64,000 nucleotides of DNA from contig UPZG01000001.1 of NCBI GenBank assembly GCA_900538705.1, positions 1 through 64,000 on the forward strand, given 5' to 3'. Numbering within the stretch: the first letter of the stretch is position 1; each line of letters opens with the position of its first letter. Below the pieces are notes generated by a model. That model did not search any database. It saw only the letters and a list, made by a program, of their open reading frames with translations, and was not told the DNA's origin. Source of the stretch: an uncultured Porphyromonadaceae bacterium. Its GTDB lineage: Bacteria > Bacteroidota > Bacteroidia > Bacteroidales > Barnesiellaceae_A. Made by a program: the position numbers and the translations under genes. Below are positions 52,033 to 60,492 of this stretch, piece after piece.

Positions 52033-55000
52033 GCTTCCCCTCAGATTTTTTCTTTTCTATGTATTGAGTTGGGGTCATATCCATCTCGGCCTTGAAACTC
52101 CTTGAAAAATATTTTGGGTCGGTAAATCCCACCATATATGCTATTTCTGAAATGGAAAGCGTATCATCTTCAAGGAATTTCAAGGCCTGTTTTATACGCA
52201 TTTGCTTGATAAAGTTTACGGGAGAAAGGCCTGTCAGTTGTTTCATCTTATTGTAATAAGCTGTTCGGCTCATGCCCAGGTGTTGTGCAAGGTCTTCGAC
52301 CAGGAGGGTAGAGTTACTGATGTTTTCATTGAGAAATGCTACCGATTTTTCTATGAATAGCCGGTCCTTTTCTTCTTTATCTGTTTCTTGTTTATTAGAT
52401 GTATTGGTATAATCTTTGCTCAGTCTGTCTATTGTCATCAGTAAGGAGTATTTATTCTGTACAAGGTTGCGCATCTGTTTGAAGTAGATGATGGCGTAAA
52501 GCATTCCTGCGATAACAGCAATAAATAGTCCTACAAGCAGAATTTTGAATCCCGGGGTTTCAATAAACTTCGGTACAACCTCAATCTTGATTGTGCGAGA
52601 AGGCGTCTGCCAATTTCCTTTATTGTCGGCAGTCTCAATTGCAAGCGAATAGTTGCCGGCCGGTAGGTTGTTGTATGTGGCAGCTGCGGGGTGTCCCGAT
52701 ACATAATTCCATCCTTCGTCATATCCTTCCATACGGTATCTGAAGCGGGAACTGTTCTGCTCGTCATAGTCCATAGATGACATATATATTGAGAAACTGC
52801 GTCTTTCGGGACTTAATGTGAGTGTGCTTATATCGTAAAGTGGTTGTATGGAGATGTCGTTCTGGTATCGTATGCCGGTAATGACAATTTGTTTCTGTTG
52901 GGTATATTTGGCGATGTCGCCACACGAGAAAGAGAGCAAGCCGTCGGAGGTGCCGACGGTTATCCGATTGTTCTCTATGACGGGGGTTGCTTCAGAGAAA
53001 CTGAATCTACCGATAAAGTCGGCGTGAGTATAGGTGTTGTATTGTCCGGTCTCAGAAGAAAAGCGCGTGAGAGATTGTTCCGATACAATCCAGATATGTT
53101 TGCCGTCTGTGATAGCAGTCTTGATTTGGTCAGCCGTTTCGGTCGACGGTATCAGATAATTGGTGAAATGCAGGCTATCGCTTAACAAGTTGTCGGAGTC
53201 AATACGGCTTATACCGCTGCCGTAGACACAGACATAGTAGTTGCCTTGGCATTTTATTATGCTCATGATGTCGTTGCCTTTCAATCCCCAATCTTCTTGA
53301 CGATATTTATTGGTGTAGAAACGGGGTAAGGAGTCTAGTAGGTTGACCGATACCAATCCATTGGCTGTACCCATAAGCAGAATACCATCTCCTGCATCGA
53401 AAATGTTTCTTACTTTCATACCTTCGGGTTGATTGCCGATTTGGGAGAAATGCCATCCCGTATCGGTTTGTATGCCTTCCGAAAGCCCATTGCCATATGA
53501 GGCCAGAAGAATCCTGTCTTCATAGAAAGCTATGTCATAGATAGTGTCGCTTTTTAAAGAAGTCGTATCGTTGGTTTTATGCTTAAAATGTGTAATGCGA
53601 AATCTGTTACGGGATGAGTTTAATGGTTGGAGTAGATAGACTCCGTCGCCTTTTGTACCCATCCAGATATCATGATTAGGCGATTCCTTGATGCAATATA
53701 TAGGCATTTGCGAGAATGGAACGTTTTTACAGTCTAGACGTCCGTCTTTCATTATATTACCTATAATATTGTTTTGGCTATCTATTAGGGTGAGGATGTT
53801 GGTGCGATTGGCAATCCATCTTCGGCCTGATGCGTCGGATAGTATAGCACGTGTCTCCTGTTCGTATCCGTTTTCCCAGTGGGTGAAAAGGTCAGGCCTG
53901 AAACTGATACAGTCGACACTTCCTGGCCGAAATATCCACAAGTTCTTGTCGTGGTCGATAAGGTATTTTTTTATGGTATTGGGAGCATATATTTCCGTCT
54001 TATCGTCATCGTCGTAAAAACGGCACTCCTTGAGTGTATTACTTGCTTCGTCGTAATATGATAGAACTCCCTCTGAGGGCTTAAGGATGATGTTGTTCCG
54101 GTTGTCCTCAAATATAAGTTGAGGGTTTCTCATGGGTTCGCTTGTCGGGGCAAATGTTGTTGTAAGTAACGAAGCCTCTTCTTTGGTGATATTGGGAATA
54201 AGAGCTACGGTATTATCCTTGCCGAAAGCCCATATTCTATGGCTTGAATCTTGAAACAGATATATGGCCGGTAATGAAGTGTAATGCAGAAGATTCCCGT
54301 CGGAGATGTTTATCGACCATACCCCTCTATCGGTAGCGGCGATGAGGCGGTTGCCGGTCTGCAACATGTAGGTAACCTTGACACCTTTTGAGGCGAGGGT
54401 AGTATAATTTTCGGTATCTCCTTGTGTATCAATCTTTGTTATTGCACCATCGGAAGTTGCCAATATGGTATATCCTGCCATTTTATAAATATGGTGGAAG
54501 TTGCCTGGTATTTGCTGGCTGCGACTCCAGTTGATAGCACCACTATCTGTCAATATCCATTCGTTGCCTTCACTGTCGTATGTGATGACATGAATCTTTT
54601 TACAGTTCCTGAGAGAATCACTTCCTGCTGCAAAATATACGTAATTGTTTTCAGGCGTTATATCAAGCAGACGCAAACAAGAAAAATCTTTAAATGTAAC
54701 CCACGTAGTTCCATTTGGTAAAGGCGTGATGGTTTTTACTTTTTTCCCGTTTACGATGGGAATAAGCTTCTGTATGTCTGTAAATTTGCAGGTAGATGGA
54801 TTGAACGAGAAGAGGCGGTTGTCTGACGATATGCACCATAAATTGCGTGTAGAGTTTGTTTTTATATTATAGATGCGGTTGGAATATATGGTACCATCGG
54901 AGTAAAGAATAGGTTTGAAGGTGTGAAAGTTATAACCGTCGAAACGGATAAGGCCATTCCAAGTAGAAAACCACATAAAACCGGCACTATCTTGTACTGC

Positions 55001-55129
55001 ATTTGAAATATGGTTTTGCATGAGTGTATATGTCGAGGCAAAGTCGTGTTTTTTGCAGAAAAAATCGCTTTTCCCTTGCATTGGCAGCAAGAGTAAAGCG
55101 ACAATGGTAATAAGCATTCTGTGATTCAT
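52025..55129 (-). CDS. SusR-like membrane regulator: propeller sensor, Y_Y_Y and AraC HTH, no kinase
   Basis: 1034 residues. Signal or anchor near the N-terminus, two seven-bladed-propeller-like runs of reg_prop repeats (for example SAGFMWFSTWNGLIRFDG, DIWMGTKGDGVYLL), a Y_Y_Y domain (FRYRMEGYDEGWNYVSG), one transmembrane helix (ILLVGLFIAVIAGMLYAII) and a cytosolic AraC/XylS HTH (LAQHLGMSRTAYYNKMKQLTG, ISEIAYMVGFTDPKYFSRSF). Histidine kinase, HATPase and receiver domains of hybrid two-component systems are all absent, as in SusR. It probably senses pectin oligosaccharides. Start at ATG 55129 (MNHRMLITIV). The 362-bp gap upstream contains no gene. Confidence 0.9.
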   Translation of the reverse strand: MNHRMLITIVALLLLPMQGKSDFFCKKHDFASTYTLMQNHISNAVQDSAGFMWFSTWNGLIRFDGYNFHTFKPILYSDGTIYSNRIYNIKTNSTRNLWCISSDNRLFSFNPSTCKFTDIQKLIPIVNGKKVKTITPLPNGTTWVTFKDFSCLRLLDITPENNYVYFAAGSDSLRNCKKIHVITYDSEGNEWILTDSGAINWSRSQQIPGNFHHIYKMAGYTILATSDGAITKIDTQGDTENYTTLASKGVKVTYMLQTGNRLIAATDRGVWSINISDGNLLHYTSLPAIYLFQDSSHRIWAFGKDNTVALIPNITKEEASLLTTTFAPTSEPMRNPQLIFEDNRNNIILKPSEGVLSYYDEASNTLKECRFYDDDDKTEIYAPNTIKKYLIDHDKNLWIFRPGSVDCISFRPDLFTHWENGYEQETRAILSDASGRRWIANRTNILTLIDSQNNIIGNIMKDGRLDCKNVPFSQMPIYCIKESPNHDIWMGTKGDGVYLLQPLNSSRNRFRITHFKHKTNDTTSLKSDTIYDIAFYEDRILLASYGNGLSEGIQTDTGWHFSQIGNQPEGMKVRNIFDAGDGILLMGTANGLVSVNLLDSLPRFYTNKYRQEDWGLKGNDIMSIIKCQGNYYVCVYGSGISRIDSDNLLSDSLHFTNYLIPSTETADQIKTAITDGKHIWIVSEQSLTRFSSETGQYNTYTHADFIGRFSFSEATPVIENNRITVGTSDGLLSFSCGDIAKYTQQKQIVITGIRYQNDISIQPLYDISTLTLSPERRSFSIYMSSMDYDEQNSSRFRYRMEGYDEGWNYVSGHPAAATYNNLPAGNYSLAIETADNKGNWQTPSRTIKIEVVPKFIETPGFKILLVGLFIAVIAGMLYAIIYFKQMRNLVQNKYSLLMTIDRLSKDYTNTSNKQETDKEEKDRLFIEKSVAFLNENISNSTLLVEDLAQHLGMSRTAYYNKMKQLTGLSPVNFIKQMRIKQALKFLEDDTLSISEIAYMVGFTDPKYFSRSFKAEMDMTPTQYIEKKKSEGKPT

Positions 55130-55491
55130 GGCATGTAAATATAAGCAAAGATAGTGAAAGGTGTGAGCAGAGACAAAACGAAAACGAAGTTTTCGTTTTT
55201 GAGCTATGCCGAATAGCATCTTGTCTTATGAAAAGATAGTGAAAAGAAGATAGTTGTGGCAAGGATAAATAATGTTTTCAAAGCCCTATTATGGCTTTTT
55301 TCTTGTTTAAAATTATGGTATAGCCTCTGATATGCAACAGTTGCCGATGATATTAATGACATGAAATTTTGCAAAGAGCGGTATTTGCATCATTATTTTA
55401 CTTATATTTGAATGAAAATATTGTTTATAGTAGAAAATACGGATTGTTCTTTCCTTATAGGAAAAACAAAAACAAAATTATCTGAATAGTT

Positions 55492-56985
55492 ATGGTTATT
55501 ACGGCTGGGAATATTTTGTTAGTAGGCTCGATAATCTTTTTTGTCAGTATTGTGATGAGCAAAGCCGGGTATCGCTTCGGAGTGCCTACGTTGTTGGTAT
55601 TCTTGTTGGTAGGCATGTTGTTTGGCAGTGATGGATTAGGAGTGCAGTTCAATAACGCTTCGAGTGCACAGTTTATAGGAATGTTGGCATTGAGTATAAT
55701 CTTGTTTACCGGTGGTCTCGATACACGATTCAGCGATGTTCGCCCTGTGCTGGCTCAAGGTATTGTCCTTTCCACATTGGGTGTGGTGTTTACCACGTTG
55801 TTTGCCGGCTTGTTTATCTATTGGATTTCGGGATTCGGTTGGATAAATATCACATTGCCACTTACTACGTCATTGTTGTTGGCCGCTACAATGTCGTCAA
55901 CCGATTCGGCATCGGTTTTCAACATACTGCGTTCGCAACGGATGACATTGAAGCACAACCTGCGGCCGATGCTTGAGTTTGAGAGCGGTAGTAATGACCC
56001 TATGGCCTATATGCTTACTATCGTACTTATACAAGTAGTCACTGCGGGTGGAATGTCGGCCGGCGATGTTGCAACTACGTTGCTCGTACAATTTGCTGTG
56101 GGCGGTGCCGCTGGTCATTTGTTGGGCAAGGTGGCAGTATGGACTATCAATAAGCTGTCTTTGCCCAATACGTCTCTTTATCCCATTGTGGTGCTGTGTT
56201 TTGTGTTCTTTATTTTTTCGATTACCGACATGTGCCGGGGTAACGGCTATCTTGCTGTATATGTTGCAGGAATTGTGGTAGGAAACAGTAAATTAAGTTT
56301 TAAACGCGAAATTGTGACATTCCTCGATGGTGTGACGTGGCTTTTCCAGATAATTTTGTTCTTGATGTTGGGCTTGTTGGTAAATCCCCATGAGATGCTT
56401 TCCATCGCCTTAGCCGGTACGCTTATAGGTGTGTTTATGATATTGTTGGCACGACCGTTGAGTGTGATGATATGTTTGCTCCCTTTCTGTAAAATGAATT
56501 TCTCCTCGCGGCTCTTTGTGTCGTGGGTAGGTCTGCGTGGAGCAGCCCCAATTCTGTTTGCTACCTATCCCATTATTGCTGGTGTCGAAGGGGCAAATAT
56601 TATATTTAATGTGGTCTTTTTTGTTACCATATTGTCGCTTATTGTACAAGGTACGACCCTGTCGGCTATGGCACGATTCTTAGGGCTTGCCGAGCCGCAA
56701 CCCGAGGCGCCCGACCACTTTGGTGTGGAAATTCCTGAAGAACTCGACACGACACTCAATGCTATTGATGTTACGGTAGATATGCTTGTCAATGGTGATA
56801 CGCTCAAAGATGTTGTTTTGCCTCATGGGGCGTTGGTGATGCTGATACGTCGTGGCGATGAGTATATTGTGCCAAATGGTTCGATACATCTTATTGTGGG
56901 CGACCGCCTGCTGCTTATCTCTCGCGACAAGCCTATGCCGAAAATAGAGCCCAAAGAAGCGTCTGCCTCCACGCGAAAAGCTTAG
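55492..56985 (+). CDS. Potassium/proton antiporter (CvrA/NhaP2 type)
   Basis: 497 residues. About 12-13 helices of the Na+/H+ exchanger (CPA1) family, with the conserved motif FESGSNDPMAYML, and FTGGLDTRF near helix 3, then a C-terminal TrkA-C-like domain (LVNGDTLKDVVLPHGALVMLIRRGDEYIVPNG). This is the typical CvrA/NhaP2 layout used in K+ and pH homeostasis. Start MVITAGNIL at 55492. Unrelated to its pectin-gene neighbours; a core gene between them. Confidence 0.92.
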   Translation: MVITAGNILLVGSIIFFVSIVMSKAGYRFGVPTLLVFLLVGMLFGSDGLGVQFNNASSAQFIGMLALSIILFTGGLDTRFSDVRPVLAQGIVLSTLGVVFTTLFAGLFIYWISGFGWINITLPLTTSLLLAATMSSTDSASVFNILRSQRMTLKHNLRPMLEFESGSNDPMAYMLTIVLIQVVTAGGMSAGDVATTLLVQFAVGGAAGHLLGKVAVWTINKLSLPNTSLYPIVVLCFVFFIFSITDMCRGNGYLAVYVAGIVVGNSKLSFKREIVTFLDGVTWLFQIILFLMLGLLVNPHEMLSIALAGTLIGVFMILLARPLSVMICLLPFCKMNFSSRLFVSWVGLRGAAPILFATYPIIAGVEGANIIFNVVFFVTILSLIVQGTTLSAMARFLGLAEPQPEAPDHFGVEIPEELDTTLNAIDVTVDMLVNGDTLKDVVLPHGALVMLIRRGDEYIVPNGSIHLIVGDRLLLISRDKPMPKIEPKEASASTRKA

Positions 56986-57011
56986 TGTAGCATGGCGGTT
57001 CGGTATATATA

Positions 57012-57040
57012 AAAAACGGATGCTTTGTAGCATCCGTTTG
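57012..57040 (-). terminator. Terminator of the tRNA-Glu/rpsT transcript
   Basis: AAACGGATGC/GCATCCGTTT stem, 6-nt loop, T-rich tail on the minus strand. Confidence 0.8.
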
Positions 57041-57047
57041 TAGTCTG

Positions 57048-57119
57048 TAGCCCATAGCGGAATCGAACCGCTCTTTCAAGAATGAAAATCTTGCGTCCTA
57101 ACCGATAGACGAATGGGCC
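57048..57119 (-). tRNA. tRNA-Glu (TTC), copy 2 of the pair
   Basis: 72-nt cloverleaf with acceptor GGCCCAT/ATGGGCT, anticodon loop TTTTCAT (anticodon TTC), T arm GGTTCGATTCC. Identical to the copy at 57451-57522, with rpsT between. Confidence 0.96.
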
Positions 57120-57169
57120 TTGCAAGGCAGAAAGACAAGCTTCCTGTCTTTGTATCGGCGGCTCTTATA

Positions 57170-57421
57170 TTAGAGTGCGTTTACGTGCAGCGCAAGTTTC
57201 GACTTTAAGTTCGAAGCCTTGTTGCTGTGTATAATCTTCTTGTTGGCGAGTTTATCCAACATTGAGCTTACTTTCTTGTACAATTCTACAGCTTCGTCTT
57301 TAGTAGTAGTAGCGCGCAGTTTACGTACGGCGTTGCGAGCTGTCTTGGCATAGTAACGGTTGTGCAAGTTTCTTGCAGCTGTTTGCCTGATTCTTTTCTT
57401 CGCAGATTTATTGTTTGCCAT
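57170..57421 (-). CDS. rpsT: 30S ribosomal protein S20
   Basis: 83 residues, Lys/Arg/Ala-rich, helical: MANNKSAKKRIRQTAARNLHN start, then RNAVRKLRATTTKDEAVELYK and a tail KIIHSNKASNLKSKLALHVNAL typical of S20. Binds 16S rRNA and helps assemble the 30S body. It lies between two identical tRNA-Glu genes on the same strand and may be transcribed with them. Confidence 0.96.
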   Translation of the reverse strand: MANNKSAKKRIRQTAARNLHNRYYAKTARNAVRKLRATTTKDEAVELYKKVSSMLDKLANKKIIHSNKASNLKSKLALHVNAL

Positions 57422-57450
57422 ATCTTCAATGTTTTATTTTATTTTTATCG

Positions 57451-57522
57451 TAGCCCATAGCGGAATCGAACCGCTCTTTCAAGAATGAAAATCTTGCGTC
57501 CTAACCGATAGACGAATGGGCC
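57451..57522 (-). tRNA. tRNA-Glu (TTC), copy 1 of the pair
   Basis: Identical to 57048-57119 over all 72 nt. It lies 29 nt upstream of rpsT in gene direction. Confidence 0.96.
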
Positions 57523-57746
57523 TTCCTCTGTGTTTGCCTTGCATTTACCGCGTAGTGGGTTTTACAAAAGCGAGTGCAAATATACGGTACTTTTTTTTAT
57601 TTACAAAAGAAAAGCTTCAAAAATTGCTTATATACTGTTTTTTATCATCTTTCATGGCCTTATCGAGCTTGTAGAGAAGTGTTTTATCTCTATTTTAGAG
57701 ACCCTGGGGTTTGTTTCTTTCGCATCTATTCTCTTATTTTGCATTT

Positions 57747-58472
57747 ATGTACGAAAAATCGCGCGGCATAGTATTGCATACAGTACCTTATAATGATACT
57801 TTCTCGGTAGTTCAGATATATACCGAGCAATATGGCCGTATGTCGTATATGCTTCCTCGTGGGGCTGGTAGGGCGGCTAAAATGGCGCGGGCGCTGTACA
57901 CACCGCTGTCGTTGATAGAATTTGAATTGGAGTATCGTCCCGGACGTGAATTGCAGCGTATCGGTGAAGCTCATACGTGGCTGGCATTACCGCTTTTACA
58001 GGCCGACCCGGCACGTGCAACATTGGCTCTTTTTTTTGCTGAGTTCCTGGGTAAGGTATTACAGGGTAGCGAGTCTCAGCCCGATATGTTTTCCTATATA
58101 GCTCGTTCCATTGAGCTGTTGGGTCGCATGCAAGGCAGTTGTGCAAACTTCCATCTCAGTTTTTTGGTTGGTCTCACACCTTTTTTAGGAATTACTCCCA
58201 ATCTCGACAGTTATCGTGAGGGATATTATTTCAATATGCAGGAAGGCATTTTTGTGGAGCAACGGCCACTTGTCTCGCTTTCGCTTGCTCCTGCCGAAGC
58301 GCGGTTCCTTTTCCGTTTATTACGAATGGATTTTACCAACATGCATCTGTTTCGTCTGTCGCGGCAGCAACGCTCCTATATACTCGACCGTATGATACTT
58401 TATTATGGGTTGCATTTGCCCGGGGTAAGTAACCTGAAGTCGCTTACCGTGTTGCATGCTATTTTCGACTGA
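57747..58472 (+). CDS. recO: DNA repair protein RecO
   Basis: 241 residues. OB-fold N-terminal domain (SRGIVLHTVPYNDTFSVVQIYTEQYGRMSYMLPRG) and the helical RecO C-terminal domain (LALFFAEFLGKVLQG, FHLSFLVGLTPFLGITPN). Loads RecA with RecR on ssDNA gaps. The zinc Cys cluster of some RecO proteins is not present here, which is common in Bacteroidetes. ATG 57747 (MYEKSRGIVL) is taken as the start; upstream codons overlap a possible promoter (TTATTTTG). Precedes tRNA-Arg by 54 bp. Confidence 0.9.
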   Translation: MYEKSRGIVLHTVPYNDTFSVVQIYTEQYGRMSYMLPRGAGRAAKMARALYTPLSLIEFELEYRPGRELQRIGEAHTWLALPLLQADPARATLALFFAEFLGKVLQGSESQPDMFSYIARSIELLGRMQGSCANFHLSFLVGLTPFLGITPNLDSYREGYYFNMQEGIFVEQRPLVSLSLAPAEARFLFRLLRMDFTNMHLFRLSRQQRSYILDRMILYYGLHLPGVSNLKSLTVLHAIFD

Positions 58473-58482
58473 TGGTTTGTTG

Positions 58483-58510
58483 TTGCGATATAAAAAAAGT
58501 TGTACTTTTG
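58483..58510 (+). promoter_or_regulatory. Promoter of tRNA-Arg
   Basis: TTG (58483-58485), 17 nt, then TACTTTTG (58503-58510): Bacteroidetes -33/-7 promoter 17 nt upstream of the tRNA. Confidence 0.6.
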
Positions 58511-58526
58511 CACGTCGAAAAGCAAT

Positions 58527-58598
58527 GCCTCTGTAGTTCAACGGATAGAATAGAAGTTTCCTAAACTTTAGATAGGGGTTCGATTCCCCTCGGAGGTA
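58527..58598 (+). tRNA. tRNA-Arg (CCT)
   Basis: 72-nt cloverleaf: acceptor GCCTCTG/CGGAGGT (one T-G), anticodon loop TTCCTAA (anticodon CCT), T arm GGTTCGATTCC. CCA not encoded. Confidence 0.93.
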
Positions 58599-58607
58599 CT
58601 GTTATGG

Positions 58608-58658
58608 TAAATAAATAGAGGAAAGCGATATGCACTATCGCTTTCCTCTATTTATTTA
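58608..58658 (+). terminator. Terminator of tRNA-Arg, perfect 23-bp hairpin
   Basis: Arms of 23 nt (58608-58630 and 58636-58658) are perfect complements around a 5-nt loop; the lower stem is AT-rich and acts as A-tract and T-tract. Confidence 0.85.
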
Positions 58659-58759
58659 TGATATGACATGTAGAGGTGCTGCTTTGATGTTTGTTGACGG
58701 AGTATGACAATCTATTGTCGGGAGAGTATTTCCTGAGTAGGAATTCCAACAAGCAAAAA

Positions 58760-58787
58760 ATAGGACATGCCTCCCGGCATATCCTAT
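58760..58787 (-). terminator. Terminator of the GLUG-type gene
   Basis: About 10-bp stem with one internal mismatch around a GGGA loop, then T6 on the minus strand. Confidence 0.65.
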
Positions 58788-58819
58788 CAAATAGACATGA
58801 AGTCTTCTATTACAATCTG

Positions 58820-60151
58820 TTATCTTATGAGTACTTTTACACCATTAATAATATAGATGCCGGCTTTCAAAGGAACAAGTGTACGCGTGTTACTTGCCTT
58901 ACGGTTATAGACAATGCGTCCAGTTGTATCTACTATCGTGATATTATCGCCGGCAACAGTCTCAATCACAGCATTTCCGTCTGCAGCATATATGCGGAGT
59001 GCTTTTGTGATATGCTCGTCTACGCTTGTAGGTTTGATAGGCGATATGCTATAATACATATTGGCAATGCTATTTGAGGTATTGTCGCGATACATTGTGT
59101 ATGTGATGCGGGTGAGACGGAAGAGGGTCAACTCATCACCCGCTATTTGGTCATCGATAATCTCTGAGGTTGCGCCACCGTCGGCAACCAAACCGGTTAT
59201 GTAATAGCCGTTGTCGGTCCATCCGTGGTAGTCGTGACCGCGAGTGGTAATATCTAACATGAGAGTCGTGCCGTCTTGTATGAAGAGGCTGTTTTCAAAG
59301 CCGGCAACGTCGGGGAGCGTGCGCAGGGAGCTCTCGTTGATGATGGTGTCGGCGTTGAGTTTGGCTTGGTCGAAGTCCTCTTCGGCAATGTCCAGCCGGT
59401 AGAAACTGTTGGTCTCGGGCGTACCGTCCGATACCATCGGTATGCCTACGGGCGTGCCGTCTGAGTCGTTCATGAAATCTTTGATGGCAGCAAGGCAGCC
59501 TGTTACGGTTCCGTTGTTTTGTCCGCAGATACTGCCGGCATAATGGTTATACCGAACCTCGGGGCTTACTTGTATGGCTGCACAGTTTTCTATTGTACCG
59601 TTATTGATGCCGACAATGGCTCCTGCGCAGTCTATGTCGTTGTTAATCGGAAGTCTAAGATGTCCAACGCCGAGGAAATAGCCATTCTGTACAGTGAGAT
59701 TTTGGATGATGCCTTCATTGACTCCGAATAGGCCTGCTACTCTGGGCATTTTTATGATGCCGTCATAATTATTATCGACGAGTACATTGCTGATGGTGTG
59801 GTTGTTTCCGTTGAATGTGCCGCGGAAAGGATTGTCGTCATCGTCGCCTATCATAGGCCACTCCAAGCCGCTTGCTCCATTGGCACCGAGGTCTATGTCT
59901 GTCATCAGTGTGATGGTCTTGCCGGCAAAATCTACGGGGTCTACTCTGTCCCAAATCCATGGAGAGTCTATGCCATTAACCAGTTGTGCCAATCCTGCAA
60001 GGTCGGCTGCAGAATGTATTTCGTATGGTTCGCCGTTTTCATACCAGGCAGTGGAGATACTGCCGTCCCACGTATCGGCTTTAGCGATGCCGACAGAGGC
60101 AATTAATGTTGTTACGATTAATGCCGTAATGCGTAAGTAATAATTTCTCAT
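58820..60151 (-). CDS. Secreted GLUG-motif protein with T9SS-type tail
   Basis: 443 residues with signal peptide (YYLRITALIVTTLIASVGIAKA). The body is made of GLUG-type strands: FRGTFNGNNHTISNVLVDN, VAGLFGVNEGIIQNLTVQN, CAGAIVGINNGTIENCAAI and YAGSICGQNNGTVTGCLAAI, which form an adhesin-like beta-helix. It ends with a T9SS sorting-domain-like tail (ITIVDTTGRIVYNRKAS, LKAGIYIINGVKVLIR). It may bind pectin or another glycan; catalytic residues are not seen. It lies 341 bp from the convergent-oriented lyase gene 60493 on the same strand. Confidence 0.75.
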   Translation of the reverse strand: MRNYYLRITALIVTTLIASVGIAKADTWDGSISTAWYENGEPYEIHSAADLAGLAQLVNGIDSPWIWDRVDPVDFAGKTITLMTDIDLGANGASGLEWPMIGDDDDNPFRGTFNGNNHTISNVLVDNNYDGIIKMPRVAGLFGVNEGIIQNLTVQNGYFLGVGHLRLPINNDIDCAGAIVGINNGTIENCAAIQVSPEVRYNHYAGSICGQNNGTVTGCLAAIKDFMNDSDGTPVGIPMVSDGTPETNSFYRLDIAEEDFDQAKLNADTIINESSLRTLPDVAGFENSLFIQDGTTLMLDITTRGHDYHGWTDNGYYITGLVADGGATSEIIDDQIAGDELTLFRLTRITYTMYRDNTSNSIANMYYSISPIKPTSVDEHITKALRIYAADGNAVIETVAGDNITIVDTTGRIVYNRKASNTRTLVPLKAGIYIINGVKVLIR

Positions 60152-60430
60152 TGTCTGTCTTGAATTTGATAATTGTGTAACTAGTTAAATTTTTTATTGA
60201 AAAATGCCATCTTTTCTTTCCTGCTGAAAATTTGCGTGCGACAAAGAAATATATTTTTATCGACTTAAAATCATGGTATATATATATAATAAACGTTAAA
60301 TCAAACTGTAAAAAGTAGGTTTTTCTCCTTTGTTTATTTTGATAGGCTGATTTAGTTCTTTTGTATAGATGAATTTATAAAGACATTGTCATAATGTATT
60401 ATGTTGCCGTCTGTGTAGATTATTATCTAT

Positions 60431-60467
60431 AAAAAGAACGGGCGAAATATTTTTTCGCCCGTTCTTT
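60431..60467 (-). terminator. Terminator of the second pectate lyase gene
   Basis: 15-bp stem (AAAGAACGGGCGAAA) with a short loop and T-tract. The other part of the 60152-60430 gap is AT-rich with the likely promoter of the GLUG-type gene; I see no gene. Confidence 0.85.
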
Positions 60468-60492
60468 TGTAGTGAACTCTTTTTATGAGAGT

